From assembly GCA_030447275.1 (NCBI GenBank), contig JAUJPF010000001.1, positions 154,999-218,998 on the forward strand: 64,000 bases of DNA, written 5' to 3'. Of the stretch, positions 40,735 to 52,578 are shown one piece after another. The position numbers and the translations under genes are program-made. The notes below the pieces were generated by a model, which was not told the DNA's origin, did no database searches, and saw only the letters and a program-made list of their open reading frames with translations. Positions within the stretch are counted from its first letter, which is position 1. Each line of letters opens with the position of its first letter. Source of the DNA: Solirubrobacteraceae bacterium. Lineage in GTDB: Bacteria > Actinomycetota > Thermoleophilia > Solirubrobacterales > Solirubrobacteraceae.

Positions 40735-43620
40735 CTACAGCCGCCGCGACGCCAGCACCGCGCGCAACGGCTGGCCGCCCCGCGGCCGCACGTCGAGCAC
40801 CACGCGGTACGTCCCCCGCCGCAGGCCGCGCGGCGACACCTGTAGCCGGTGCGTTCGGTGGGCGGCGCGCTGCGCGGTCCCGAGCCGGCGCACGGTCCTG
40901 CGGCCGCGCATCACCCGCACCGACACCCGCGACGCCGTCGAGAGCCGGAACGCGATGCCGAGCCGCCGCCGCGTCGTCCCGCCGAACACCGGCCGGCGCA
41001 GCTTGAACGACGACAGCCGCCCGCACGAGGCCCGGCGGTAGTAGTCGGCGAGCCGCCGCCAGCGCCCGCCGCGCCGCTCGAGCGCCACCCGCCGCACGTC
41101 GACCCGGCCGCCCGCGATCCGCTTCGTGAAGCGCACGACGTAGACGCCGTCGCCGACGCGCCGCCCGCGGCCGTTCCACGCGAACGACCGGCGCCGTCCG
41201 GCGAACCGCGCCACCCGGAGCTCCCCGGTCACCCGCCGCCCGCGCGACTGGCGGAACACGTCGACGTCGAACCGGCCACGGGAGATCTGCGCCGCCTCGA
41301 CGCCGACGCGCCGCCCGCGCGGTCGCGCGAACGCCCGCACGAACCCGTTCGCGGCCCGGCACGAACGCGCGCCGCGCCCGAACTCCAGCGTCCGCGAGCA
41401 CCCGTCGAGCCGCACGCTGAGCGGCCCGTCGCTGTCGACCTCCACGTCGACGTCACAGCTCACCCGCGCCCGCTCGACGTTCACCGTCAGCGCCGACACG
41501 TTCGTCGCCTGGATCCGCAGCCGGTTCGCCACGGGCGCGGAGCCCGCCGCACCCCAGCCCTTCCGCCGCTCGACGTACGTGAGCGCCGGCGGGAACGGCC
41601 CGCCACCCGTCAGCGTGCCGGCGCCCGGCGCGGTCGCGCCGGGCTCCGGGTCGGTGACGCCGAAGCCCTCGGAGACCACGTCGACGAACCCGCGCGGCGC
41701 GTCGCCCGACCCGTCCCGCACCTTCATCCCCGACAGCCAGTACGCGTGGTCGCCGACGGTGCCCGCCTCCGGGAAGTCCATCTTCGGGTTGAGGACGTAG
41801 GTCACGTGCGCCGGGTCGCGATCCAGCCGCGTGTCGCCCAGGAACTCCGCGGCCGGCGCGTACTGGTCCTTCGTCGCCAGGGTCAGGTGCTCGGCCGGCG
41901 AGAACACGTCGAACACGTAGCGGTAGCCGAGGTCGTCGAAGCGCTGTGCGTGGGCCGTCGTGCCGGTGATCGGCACGAGCTGGTCGGCCGACCCGACCCA
42001 CATGAGGAACGGTATGTGGCGCACCGACGGCAGCATCGGCCCGGTGTTCGTCTCCTCGCCGCCCGTCGAGTCCTCGCCCGTGACCGTGATCCCGAGCGTC
42101 GGCGGCCCGACGACGGGGTTGGCCTTCGCGAAGAGGTCGGGGTACTGCGTCGCGAACTTGTACGTCCCGTAGCCGCCCATCGAGTAGCCCGAGATCGCCG
42201 TCCACGTCGGGTCGAGCCGGTACCGGCGCGCGACGTCGGCCCACACCTCGAACGTGTCCGCCCCCGCCGCCCCCCAGTACCAGGAGTCCGGGCCGCGGCC
42301 GGCCGGCGTGATGACGATCGAGCCACCCGCACGCTCGCCGAACTGCGACTGGTTGTTCGTCCCCGTGAACTGGTTGTAGTTCGCCGACAGCGAGTGCAGC
42401 AGCAGCGTCATGCCGTAGCCGCCCGCCGGCATCGGCTTGCGCGGCACGTAGAGCGCGTACGGCTGAAGCCGCGACAGCAGCTCGCCCTCGCAGTTCGTAG
42501 CGCTCCCGCACTTGCGGTCGAAGTCCTGGCCCTGGCCCGGCTGGGACCGACTCGCGAGGATGCGGTTCATCGGGCCGGTGACCGGTGTCCCCTTCGCGCC
42601 ACCCTGCATGTCGTCGTCGCGCCCGTCGCGCAGCGCGCCGAAGTCGACGATCGCGTGGAACGGCGTCAGGTCGCCCGCCGCGAGCGCGTCCCCCTGCGCC
42701 TGGTCGCGCCACCACCGCGGCTCGGTGACCGCGGTCGTCCCGCCGCGGACGTCCGGCCACGGCTCCTCCCCGCCCGCCGGCGCCGCGGGATCGCGCACCT
42801 CGTAGCGGAAGGCCGCGTTGAAGATCGCCGTCGGCGCCGCTCCGCCGAGCGCGCCGCCGGGGCGCGTCGCGGTCGCCGACTGCGCCGGCACGAGGTAGCG
42901 GTCGGCCGCGGGGTCCCACAGACCGGTGCCCGCCGCGAGGCGGACCGCGGAGCGCCCCGGGTCCCACGCCGCGCGCGGGACCCGCACCTCGATCTGCTGG
43001 CGCTCGACGCTGACCGACACCGGCGGCGCCGGGGCGACGACCGTGTCCGTCCCCGCCCGCCGCAGCTCGGCCGTCGAGCCGTGCACGGTGAGGAACAGCT
43101 CGGCGGGTGCGCGCGCGTTCGCGCCGTGCGGCAGCGGGAGCGCCGCCGCGCTGTCCCCGATCGCGATCGTCGTCGCGGTCACCTCCGGATCGACGAGCGT
43201 GTTGTAGGTCAGGCGGAACGCCGTCTCGCTCTCGAGCGCCCGCACGCGCAGCTCGACCAGATCCGCCGCGTTGCCCGCGTACTTGGCGTCGGTCGGATAC
43301 GTGTAGGTGCCGTACGGCGCCGAGAACGTGTCCTGGTCGAAGCGCGGGTCGCGCGGATCACGCACGCCGCGCGCCCCGTGGTCGTCGAAGAGCCAGTCCT
43401 GGTACAGGAACTCGCCGCCGCGGTACGCGCTCGCGCCGGAGATGAGGATCGGCGGCGCGCGCCAGATCCCGGTGTTGGCGAGCTGCGGCGCGTCAACCGG
43501 CGGCGCGTAGAGGATGTCCGGCCCGGGCCGCGGACCCGGCCCGTCGTAGAGCGACGCCGCGTGCGCCGACGCGGGCGCCAGGCAGGCGAGCACGGCGACG
43601 AGAGGGGCGAGGCGGCGCAT
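40735..43620 (-). CDS. Large secreted alpha/beta hydrolase with Arg-rich C-terminal modules
   Basis: The ATG at 43620 begins a signal peptide (MRRLAPLVAVLACLAPASAH). An N-terminal beta-sandwich region (to about residue 300) resembles glucodextranase-type or carbohydrate-binding folds. The hydrolase domain has a nucleophile elbow GYSMGGYGTYKFAT, an oxyanion-type strand MTLLLHSLSANYNQF, a candidate Asp in MWVGSADQLVPI and His in FSPAEHLTLA, completing a Ser-Asp-His set. The last 250 residues form Arg-rich Ig-like modules. The length is 961 residues. A TACATT box precedes the start by 11 nt. The elbow suggests an esterase or peptidase on extracellular substrates, but the substrate is unknown. 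Confidence 0.85.
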   Translation of the reverse strand: MRRLAPLVAVLACLAPASAHAASLYDGPGPRPGPDILYAPPVDAPQLANTGIWRAPPILISGASAYRGGEFLYQDWLFDDHGARGVRDPRDPRFDQDTFSAPYGTYTYPTDAKYAGNAADLVELRVRALESETAFRLTYNTLVDPEVTATTIAIGDSAAALPLPHGANARAPAELFLTVHGSTAELRRAGTDTVVAPAPPVSVSVERQQIEVRVPRAAWDPGRSAVRLAAGTGLWDPAADRYLVPAQSATATRPGGALGGAAPTAIFNAAFRYEVRDPAAPAGGEEPWPDVRGGTTAVTEPRWWRDQAQGDALAAGDLTPFHAIVDFGALRDGRDDDMQGGAKGTPVTGPMNRILASRSQPGQGQDFDRKCGSATNCEGELLSRLQPYALYVPRKPMPAGGYGMTLLLHSLSANYNQFTGTNNQSQFGERAGGSIVITPAGRGPDSWYWGAAGADTFEVWADVARRYRLDPTWTAISGYSMGGYGTYKFATQYPDLFAKANPVVGPPTLGITVTGEDSTGGEETNTGPMLPSVRHIPFLMWVGSADQLVPITGTTAHAQRFDDLGYRYVFDVFSPAEHLTLATKDQYAPAAEFLGDTRLDRDPAHVTYVLNPKMDFPEAGTVGDHAYWLSGMKVRDGSGDAPRGFVDVVSEGFGVTDPEPGATAPGAGTLTGGGPFPPALTYVERRKGWGAAGSAPVANRLRIQATNVSALTVNVERARVSCDVDVEVDSDGPLSVRLDGCSRTLEFGRGARSCRAANGFVRAFARPRGRRVGVEAAQISRGRFDVDVFRQSRGRRVTGELRVARFAGRRRSFAWNGRGRRVGDGVYVVRFTKRIAGGRVDVRRVALERRGGRWRRLADYYRRASCGRLSSFKLRRPVFGGTTRRRLGIAFRLSTASRVSVRVMRGRRTVRRLGTAQRAAHRTHRLQVSPRGLRRGTYRVVLDVRPRGGQPLRAVLASRRL

Positions 43621-43696
43621 CGCGAGCCGCAAATGTAGAGCGCCGCGCGCCGAGGCGCGCCGCCGCGCCGCTCTGCGCGCCGGTCGCGGAACCGGT

Positions 43697-45307
43697 ATGG
43701 ATTCCCGCATGACGACCGTCCGCGAAGTCGTGTTCGACATGTGGCGCGACCGCGGGATGACGACAATCTTCGGCAACCCGGGCTCGACCGAGCTGCCGAT
43801 GCTCGCCGACTTCCCCGACGACTTCCGCTACGTCCTCGGGCTCCAGGAGATCGTCGCCGTGGGCATGGCCGACGGCTTCGCGCAGGCGACGGGCCGCCCC
43901 GCGCACGTGAACCTCCACACGGCGCCGGGCGTGGGGAACGGGATGGGCGCGATCTTCAACGCGCAGGCCAACCACTCGCCGCTCGTGGTCACCGCCGGCC
44001 AGCAGGCGCGCGAGCTGATGACGCTCCAGGCCAACCTGACCAACCGCGACTCCACGCGCATGCCGCACCCGCTCGTCAAGTGGAGCTACGAGCCCCCGCA
44101 CGCCAAGGACGTCCCCCACGCGCTCGCGCGCGCCGCCCACCTGGCCGCGCTGCCTCCGAAGGGCCCGGTGTTCATCTCGATCCCGATGGACGACTGGGAC
44201 GCCGAGGTCGACGAGGCCGCCGTCGCGCACCAGACCACGCGCACCGTCGTCGGCGGCGGCACCGCGAGCCCGGCCATCGTCCGCGACCTCGCCCAGCGCC
44301 TGACCGAGGCCTCGAACCCGGCGCTCGTGGCCGGGCCGGACATCGACGCGAGCGGCGCCTGGAACACCGCGGTCGCGCTGGCCGAGAAGCTGCGGCTGCC
44401 GGTGTTCGCGACCCCGGCGCCCGGCGGCGGGCGGCTGGGCTTCCCCGAGGACCACCCGCTCTTCCAGGGCATCCTGGCGCCGGCGATCGGCCCGCTCGGC
44501 GAGATGCTCCAGGGCCACGACCTCGTGCTCGTCGCCGGCTCGTCGGTCTTCCCGTACTACCCGAACATCCCCGGGCCGCTGCTGCCCGACGGGACCGCGC
44601 TCATCGCGATCACCAGCGACCCGGACGAGGCCTCGCGCGCCCCGATGGGCGACGCGATCGTCGCCGACGTCGCGCTGACGCTCCAGGCGCTGCTCGACGC
44701 CGCCGGCGAGCCGAGCCGCGACGCCCCGCAGCCCCGCCCGCCGGCCGAGCAGATGGAGGACTCGGAGCCCATGAACGCATCGCACGCGATGGCCGCGCTC
44801 GGCGAGGCCCTGCCCGACGACGGCATCGTCGTCCTCGAGTCGCCCGCGAGCACGCTCGCACTGCGCAACCAGCTGCGCCCGTCGCGCCCGGGCAGCTACT
44901 ACTTCGCGGCGGGCGGCGGCCTCGGCTTCGGGATGCCGGCCGCCGTCGGCGTGCAGCTCGCCCAGCCCGACCGCCCGGTCGTGTGCGTCGTCGGGGAGGG
45001 CTCCGCCCAGTACGCGATCCAGACGTTCTGGACCGCCGCGGCCTACCGCGTGCCCGTGACCTTCCTCGTCCCGCGCAACGACGAGTACGCCATCCTGAAG
45101 TGGTTCGCCACGATGGAGGACGTGGCAGGCGCCCCCGGCCTCGACCTCCCGAAGCTCGACGTCTCCGCCGTGGCGCAGGGCTACGGCGTCGAGGCGAAAA
45201 GCGTCTCGACGCGCGACGAGCTCACCGACGCCCTCTCGAGCGCGATCGCGTCCGACGGGCCGAACGTCGTCGAGGTCCCCGTCCAGCCCGGGATGGCGCT
45301 CGCATGA
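43697..45307 (+). CDS. ThDP-dependent benzoylformate decarboxylase-like enzyme
   Basis: Close in pattern to benzoylformate decarboxylase, which converts benzoylformate to benzaldehyde and CO2. Shared segments include FGNPGSTELPMLADFPDDFR, the ThDP-activating Glu in LQEIVAVGMADGFAQATG, NLHTAPGVGNGMGA, LVKWSYEP and RAPMGDAIVADV. Counting from the second Met (43709) the Ser, Glu and first His fall at 26, 47 and 70, as in the Pseudomonas enzyme. The second catalytic His (281) is Tyr (VFPYYPNIPG), and the Mg/ThDP motif GDGS is GEGS. Substrate specificity is therefore open. The stop overlaps the start of a flavoprotein dehydrogenase. Confidence 0.85.
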   Translation: MDSRMTTVREVVFDMWRDRGMTTIFGNPGSTELPMLADFPDDFRYVLGLQEIVAVGMADGFAQATGRPAHVNLHTAPGVGNGMGAIFNAQANHSPLVVTAGQQARELMTLQANLTNRDSTRMPHPLVKWSYEPPHAKDVPHALARAAHLAALPPKGPVFISIPMDDWDAEVDEAAVAHQTTRTVVGGGTASPAIVRDLAQRLTEASNPALVAGPDIDASGAWNTAVALAEKLRLPVFATPAPGGGRLGFPEDHPLFQGILAPAIGPLGEMLQGHDLVLVAGSSVFPYYPNIPGPLLPDGTALIAITSDPDEASRAPMGDAIVADVALTLQALLDAAGEPSRDAPQPRPPAEQMEDSEPMNASHAMAALGEALPDDGIVVLESPASTLALRNQLRPSRPGSYYFAAGGGLGFGMPAAVGVQLAQPDRPVVCVVGEGSAQYAIQTFWTAAAYRVPVTFLVPRNDEYAILKWFATMEDVAGAPGLDLPKLDVSAVAQGYGVEAKSVSTRDELTDALSSAIASDGPNVVEVPVQPGMALA

Positions 45308-46884
45308 CCGTCATCGTCGTCGGTGCCGGCATCGCCGGCCTGGTCACCACGCTCGAGCTGCTCAACCACGGGCGCGACGTCATCCTCGTCGACCGCTGCG
45401 AGCCCTCAGAGGTCGGCGGCCTCGCGCGCGAGGCGTTCGGTGGGATGTTCATGGTCGACTCGCCTGAGCAGCGCCGGTCGGGGATCGAGGACTCGTTCGA
45501 GCTCGCGTACGACGACTGGAGCAGGATCGCCGAGTTCGGGCCCGACGACGAGCTCCCCCGCGCGTGGGCGGCCGAGTACGTGCGCCGCTCGCGCGACGAG
45601 GTCGGCGGCTGGCTGCGCTCGATCGGCGTGAAGTTCTTCCCGGTCGTCAACTGGGCCGAGCGCGGCGTGGACGGCGACGGCAACTCCGTCCCCCGCTTCC
45701 ACCTGACCTGGGGCACCGGCAAGGCGCTCGTCGACGCGGTGTGGGAGGCGATCGAGCGCCACCCCCGCCGGTCCGCGCTCACCGTGCGCCTGCGCGCGCG
45801 GGTCGTCGCGGTGCTGCGCGACGGCGTCGGCGGGGTGGACGGCGTCCGTCTCGAGGACTCCTCCGAGCTGCGCGCCTCCGCGGTGGTCATCGCCGCCGGC
45901 GGCGTGGGCGGCAACCTCGACATCGTCCGGCGCGAGTGGCCGTCCGAGCTCGGCGACGCCCCCGAGCACATCCTCATGGGCTCGCACTACTACGCCGACG
46001 GCGCCCTGCACGAGGAGGTGACGCGCATCGGCGGCAACGTCACCCACCTGTCGAACATGTGGAACTACGCCGACGCCGTCCGCCACCCGGAGCCCCGGCG
46101 CCCACTCCACGGCCTGAAGCTCATCCCGCCGCGCTCGGGCCTGATGATGAAGCCGACGGGCGAGCGGTTCTTCCCGCCCGTCATGCCGACGTTCGACAAC
46201 TACTACGCGCTGGAACGCATGTGCAACGAGACCGAGCAGAAGTACGCGTGGCTCGTGTGCAACCAGAAGATCGCCCGCCGTGAGCTCGACGTCTCCGGCG
46301 CCCAGCACAACCCGAGCATCCGCAACAAGTCGCTACCGCGGTTCCTGCTCGGGATCCTGCTCGGCAAGCCCACGCTCGTGCGGTACTTCACCGAGCGCTG
46401 CCCCGACTTCGTCACGGCGCCGACGCTTCCGGAGCTGACCGCGAAGATGGCCGAGAGCACCGGCGACGGCGCGCTCGACGCCGAGCTCCTCGAGCGCGAG
46501 GTCAAGCGCTACGACGACACGCTGGCCCGCGGCAAGAGCCTGTGGAACGACGACCAGATCCGGCGCATCGCGCAGCTGCGGTCGTGGCGCGGCGACCGGC
46601 TTCGGACCTGCAAGTTCCAGGCGATCGCTGACCCCTCCGCCGGCCCGCTCATCGCCATCCGCCTCCAGCCGATGGCGCGCAAGTCGCTCGGCGGCATCCA
46701 GACCGATCTCGAGTGCCGTGTCATGTCGCCCGCCGGGACCCCGATCCCGGGCCTCTACGCCGTCGGCGAGGCCGCCGGCTTCGGCGGCGGCGGCCTCCAC
46801 GGCAAGCGGGCGCTCGAAGGGACCTTCCTCGGCGGCTGCGTCTTCACGGGCCGCTTGGCGGCCCGGGCGATCGCGGGGGCGTAG
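45304..46884 (+). CDS. FAD-dependent dehydrogenase (fumarate reductase/ketosteroid dehydrogenase flavoprotein family)
   Basis: A 526-residue flavoprotein. The N-terminal dinucleotide-binding motif is VIVVGAGIAGLVTTLELLNH with the acidic strand end VILVDRCEP. A second FAD segment is ASAVVIAAGGVGGN, and the C-terminal FAD loop is IPGLYAVGEAAGFGGGGLHG followed by GTFLGGCVFTGRLAARAI. This architecture is typical of FAD_binding_2 proteins such as 3-ketosteroid dehydrogenases and fumarate reductase-like enzymes. ATGA overlap with the ThDP enzyme implies a two-step pathway on one substrate class, possibly an aromatic or steroid-like compound (inference). A bidirectional hairpin follows. Confidence 0.87.
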   Translation: MTVIVVGAGIAGLVTTLELLNHGRDVILVDRCEPSEVGGLAREAFGGMFMVDSPEQRRSGIEDSFELAYDDWSRIAEFGPDDELPRAWAAEYVRRSRDEVGGWLRSIGVKFFPVVNWAERGVDGDGNSVPRFHLTWGTGKALVDAVWEAIERHPRRSALTVRLRARVVAVLRDGVGGVDGVRLEDSSELRASAVVIAAGGVGGNLDIVRREWPSELGDAPEHILMGSHYYADGALHEEVTRIGGNVTHLSNMWNYADAVRHPEPRRPLHGLKLIPPRSGLMMKPTGERFFPPVMPTFDNYYALERMCNETEQKYAWLVCNQKIARRELDVSGAQHNPSIRNKSLPRFLLGILLGKPTLVRYFTERCPDFVTAPTLPELTAKMAESTGDGALDAELLEREVKRYDDTLARGKSLWNDDQIRRIAQLRSWRGDRLRTCKFQAIADPSAGPLIAIRLQPMARKSLGGIQTDLECRVMSPAGTPIPGLYAVGEAAGFGGGGLHGKRALEGTFLGGCVFTGRLAARAIAGA

Positions 46885-46896
46885 TCCTCGCAGAAC

Positions 46897-46928
46897 GACA
46901 AGGACCGCCCGGACGGGCGGCCCTTGTC
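46897..46928. terminator. Bidirectional hairpin between flavoprotein gene and 5S rRNA
   Basis: GACAAGGACCGCCCG pairs with CGGGCGGCCCTTGTC with one A-C mismatch and a tight loop. It lies directly after the plus-strand flavoprotein gene and directly after the 5S end on the minus strand, so it likely terminates both. Confidence 0.75.
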
Positions 46929-46937
46929 TGAATCAAA

Positions 46938-47052
46938 CCGGCGGCGTCCTACTCTCCCGGGCCCTTGCGAGCCAAGTACCATCGGCGCTGAGGGGCTTAA
47001 CTGCTCTGTTCGGAATGGGAAGAGGTGTTTCCCCCTCGCAATGACCACCGGA
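46938..47052 (-). rRNA. rrf: 5S ribosomal RNA
   Basis: On the minus strand the sequence begins CCGGTGGTCATTGCGAGGGG, contains the conserved CCCATTCCGAACAGAGCAGT and ends GGACGCCGCCGG, whose ends pair to close helix I. Ends are estimated to within a few bases. It is last in the rRNA operon, about 120 nt after 23S. Confidence 0.93.
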
Positions 47053-47073
47053 ACGCGCGAGCACTCCTCCCCG

Positions 47074-47102
47074 CGGTCCTTCAAAACTGCGCAGTAGCCA
47101 CG
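47074..47102 (-). repeat. 3' arm of 23S processing stem
   Basis: The 29 bases are the reverse complement of 50200-50228 with two differences. Flanking the 23S gene on both sides, they would pair in the precursor and provide an RNase III-type processing stem. Confidence 0.75.
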
Positions 47103-47169
47103 CTCAGGTACCAGCTCGTCGAGCCGGCGGCGCGCGCTGGGCGCGCCGCCGGACTGCGACCAAGATCAT

Positions 47170-50152
<2,983 letters not shown>

Positions 50153-50199
50153 GGTGATATTGAGTTGATACCCATGACGAAGGGTCCACCCCTTCGCCA

Positions 50200-50228
50200 C
50201 GTGGCTACTGTGCAGTTTTCAAGGACCG
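50200..50228 (-). repeat. 5' arm of 23S processing stem
   Basis: Complementary to 47074-47102 across the 23S gene with two mismatches. It lies about 48 nt before the mature 23S 5' end. Confidence 0.75.
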
Positions 50229-50262
50229 CAGAGGAGGCGGCGCCGGCGGGACTTGCCGGGCC

Positions 50263-50287
50263 GGTCTCTCAAAACTCAACAGCATGC
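50263..50287 (-). repeat. 3' arm of 16S processing stem
   Basis: Complementary to 52252-52276 upstream of 16S, 23 of 25 positions, including GCATGCTGTTGAGTTTT. The two arms would pair in the precursor around 16S. Confidence 0.75.
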
Positions 50288-50505
50288 GACCGAGCGCCAA
50301 GCCTCCGCCGTATTGACGATTGGCAGGAGGCGAGGGTTTCGTTTGAGTGCTCGGCCAGGTCCGGTCGACGTTCTAGCCGATCGGGCGTAGCTCGTTGCGG
50401 CCCCCGCGCCGCCGAAGCGACTCGAGGGCCGAGCTCGCGCGCCGGCCGAAGCCGGGGCGCTCGCTGCGAGCGCGGTTCCGATCGTGCCCCAACAAAGGGG
50501 CTCCC

Positions 50506-52036
<1,531 letters not shown>

Positions 52037-52251
52037 AGACCGGCGAACTCCTGGAAGAGTCGCCGGCACTGCTGTCCGGCTCCACCCCGAGGGGCTGAGG
52101 CCGGGCTCACAAAGAGCTGTCATGGCCTGGTGCGACGTCTCGTACACCGGACGTCGCAACCATGACGGGTCAATTGATGCCTACCTCGGCCGCTGGCGGC
52201 CGGGTAGGTCGGACCTGCTGCACCTCGGTCCCATGAAGGACCGTTGTGCGC

Positions 52252-52276
52252 GCATGCTGTTGAGTTTTCAAAGACC
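52252..52276 (-). repeat. 5' arm of 16S processing stem
   Basis: Pairs with 50263-50287 on the far side of the 16S gene. The TTTGAAAACT core in transcript orientation also resembles the conserved motif seen in rRNA leaders and spacers. Confidence 0.75.
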
Positions 52277-52350
52277 GCCGCGCCTCCCGGGAGGGGGACT
52301 CCCTCCGTTGGCGCGCCCGGGGCTTGATGGTCCCCGGGAGCGGACAGAGC

Positions 52351-52356
52351 AGTATA
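52351..52356 (-). promoter_or_regulatory. Likely rRNA operon promoter, proximal (-10 TATACT)
   Basis: TATACT on the minus strand, about 315 nt before 16S. It is unusually AT-rich for this DNA. A TTCCGC about 18 nt upstream is a weak -35 candidate. Confidence 0.55.
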
Positions 52357-52439
52357 GCGCGCATTGGGGCGGGCGGAACCCCGGTCTGCGACCCGGTCTC
52401 CGCCGTCTGAAGCCACTTCGGCGCCGACTGCGAGACGCC

Positions 52440-52445
52440 AATATA
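52440..52445 (-). promoter_or_regulatory. Likely rRNA operon promoter, distal (-10 TATATT)
   Basis: TATATT on the minus strand, 89 bp upstream of the TATACT box, giving the tandem promoter layout common for rRNA operons. No convincing -35 is visible. Confidence 0.5.
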
Positions 52446-52482
52446 GCGGCTCGGTCGGCGCCGTCCCGCCCGCCCCCGGTGC

Positions 52483-52488
52483 TACGCT
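52483..52488 (+). promoter_or_regulatory. Putative -10 box (TACGCT) for the penicillin-binding protein gene
   Basis: TACGCT lies about 90 nt before ATG 52579, implying a leader of roughly 80 nt, unlike the leaderless genes elsewhere in the window. Confidence 0.35.
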
Positions 52489-52578
52489 CCGCGCGTCTTC
52501 GGTGGCCGTTCTCATGCCGCCGATCCACGCCGCCGCAAGCAGCAGCTCCGGGCCGCCTCGACCGCCCGAGCCCAGCCG

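Larger units (their letters stand above)
52037..52578. other. rRNA leader and divergent promoter interval
   Basis: About 540 nt between 16S and the plus-strand penicillin-binding protein gene. It holds the 5' arm of the 16S stem, two minus-strand -10-like boxes and one plus-strand box. I see no open frame worth calling. Confidence 0.6.

Noticed and set aside
43741-45303. Upstream extension of the flavoprotein frame through the ThDP decarboxylase gene
   Set aside because: The recognisable flavoprotein begins at ATG 45304. The upstream part is an out-of-frame shadow of the decarboxylase.
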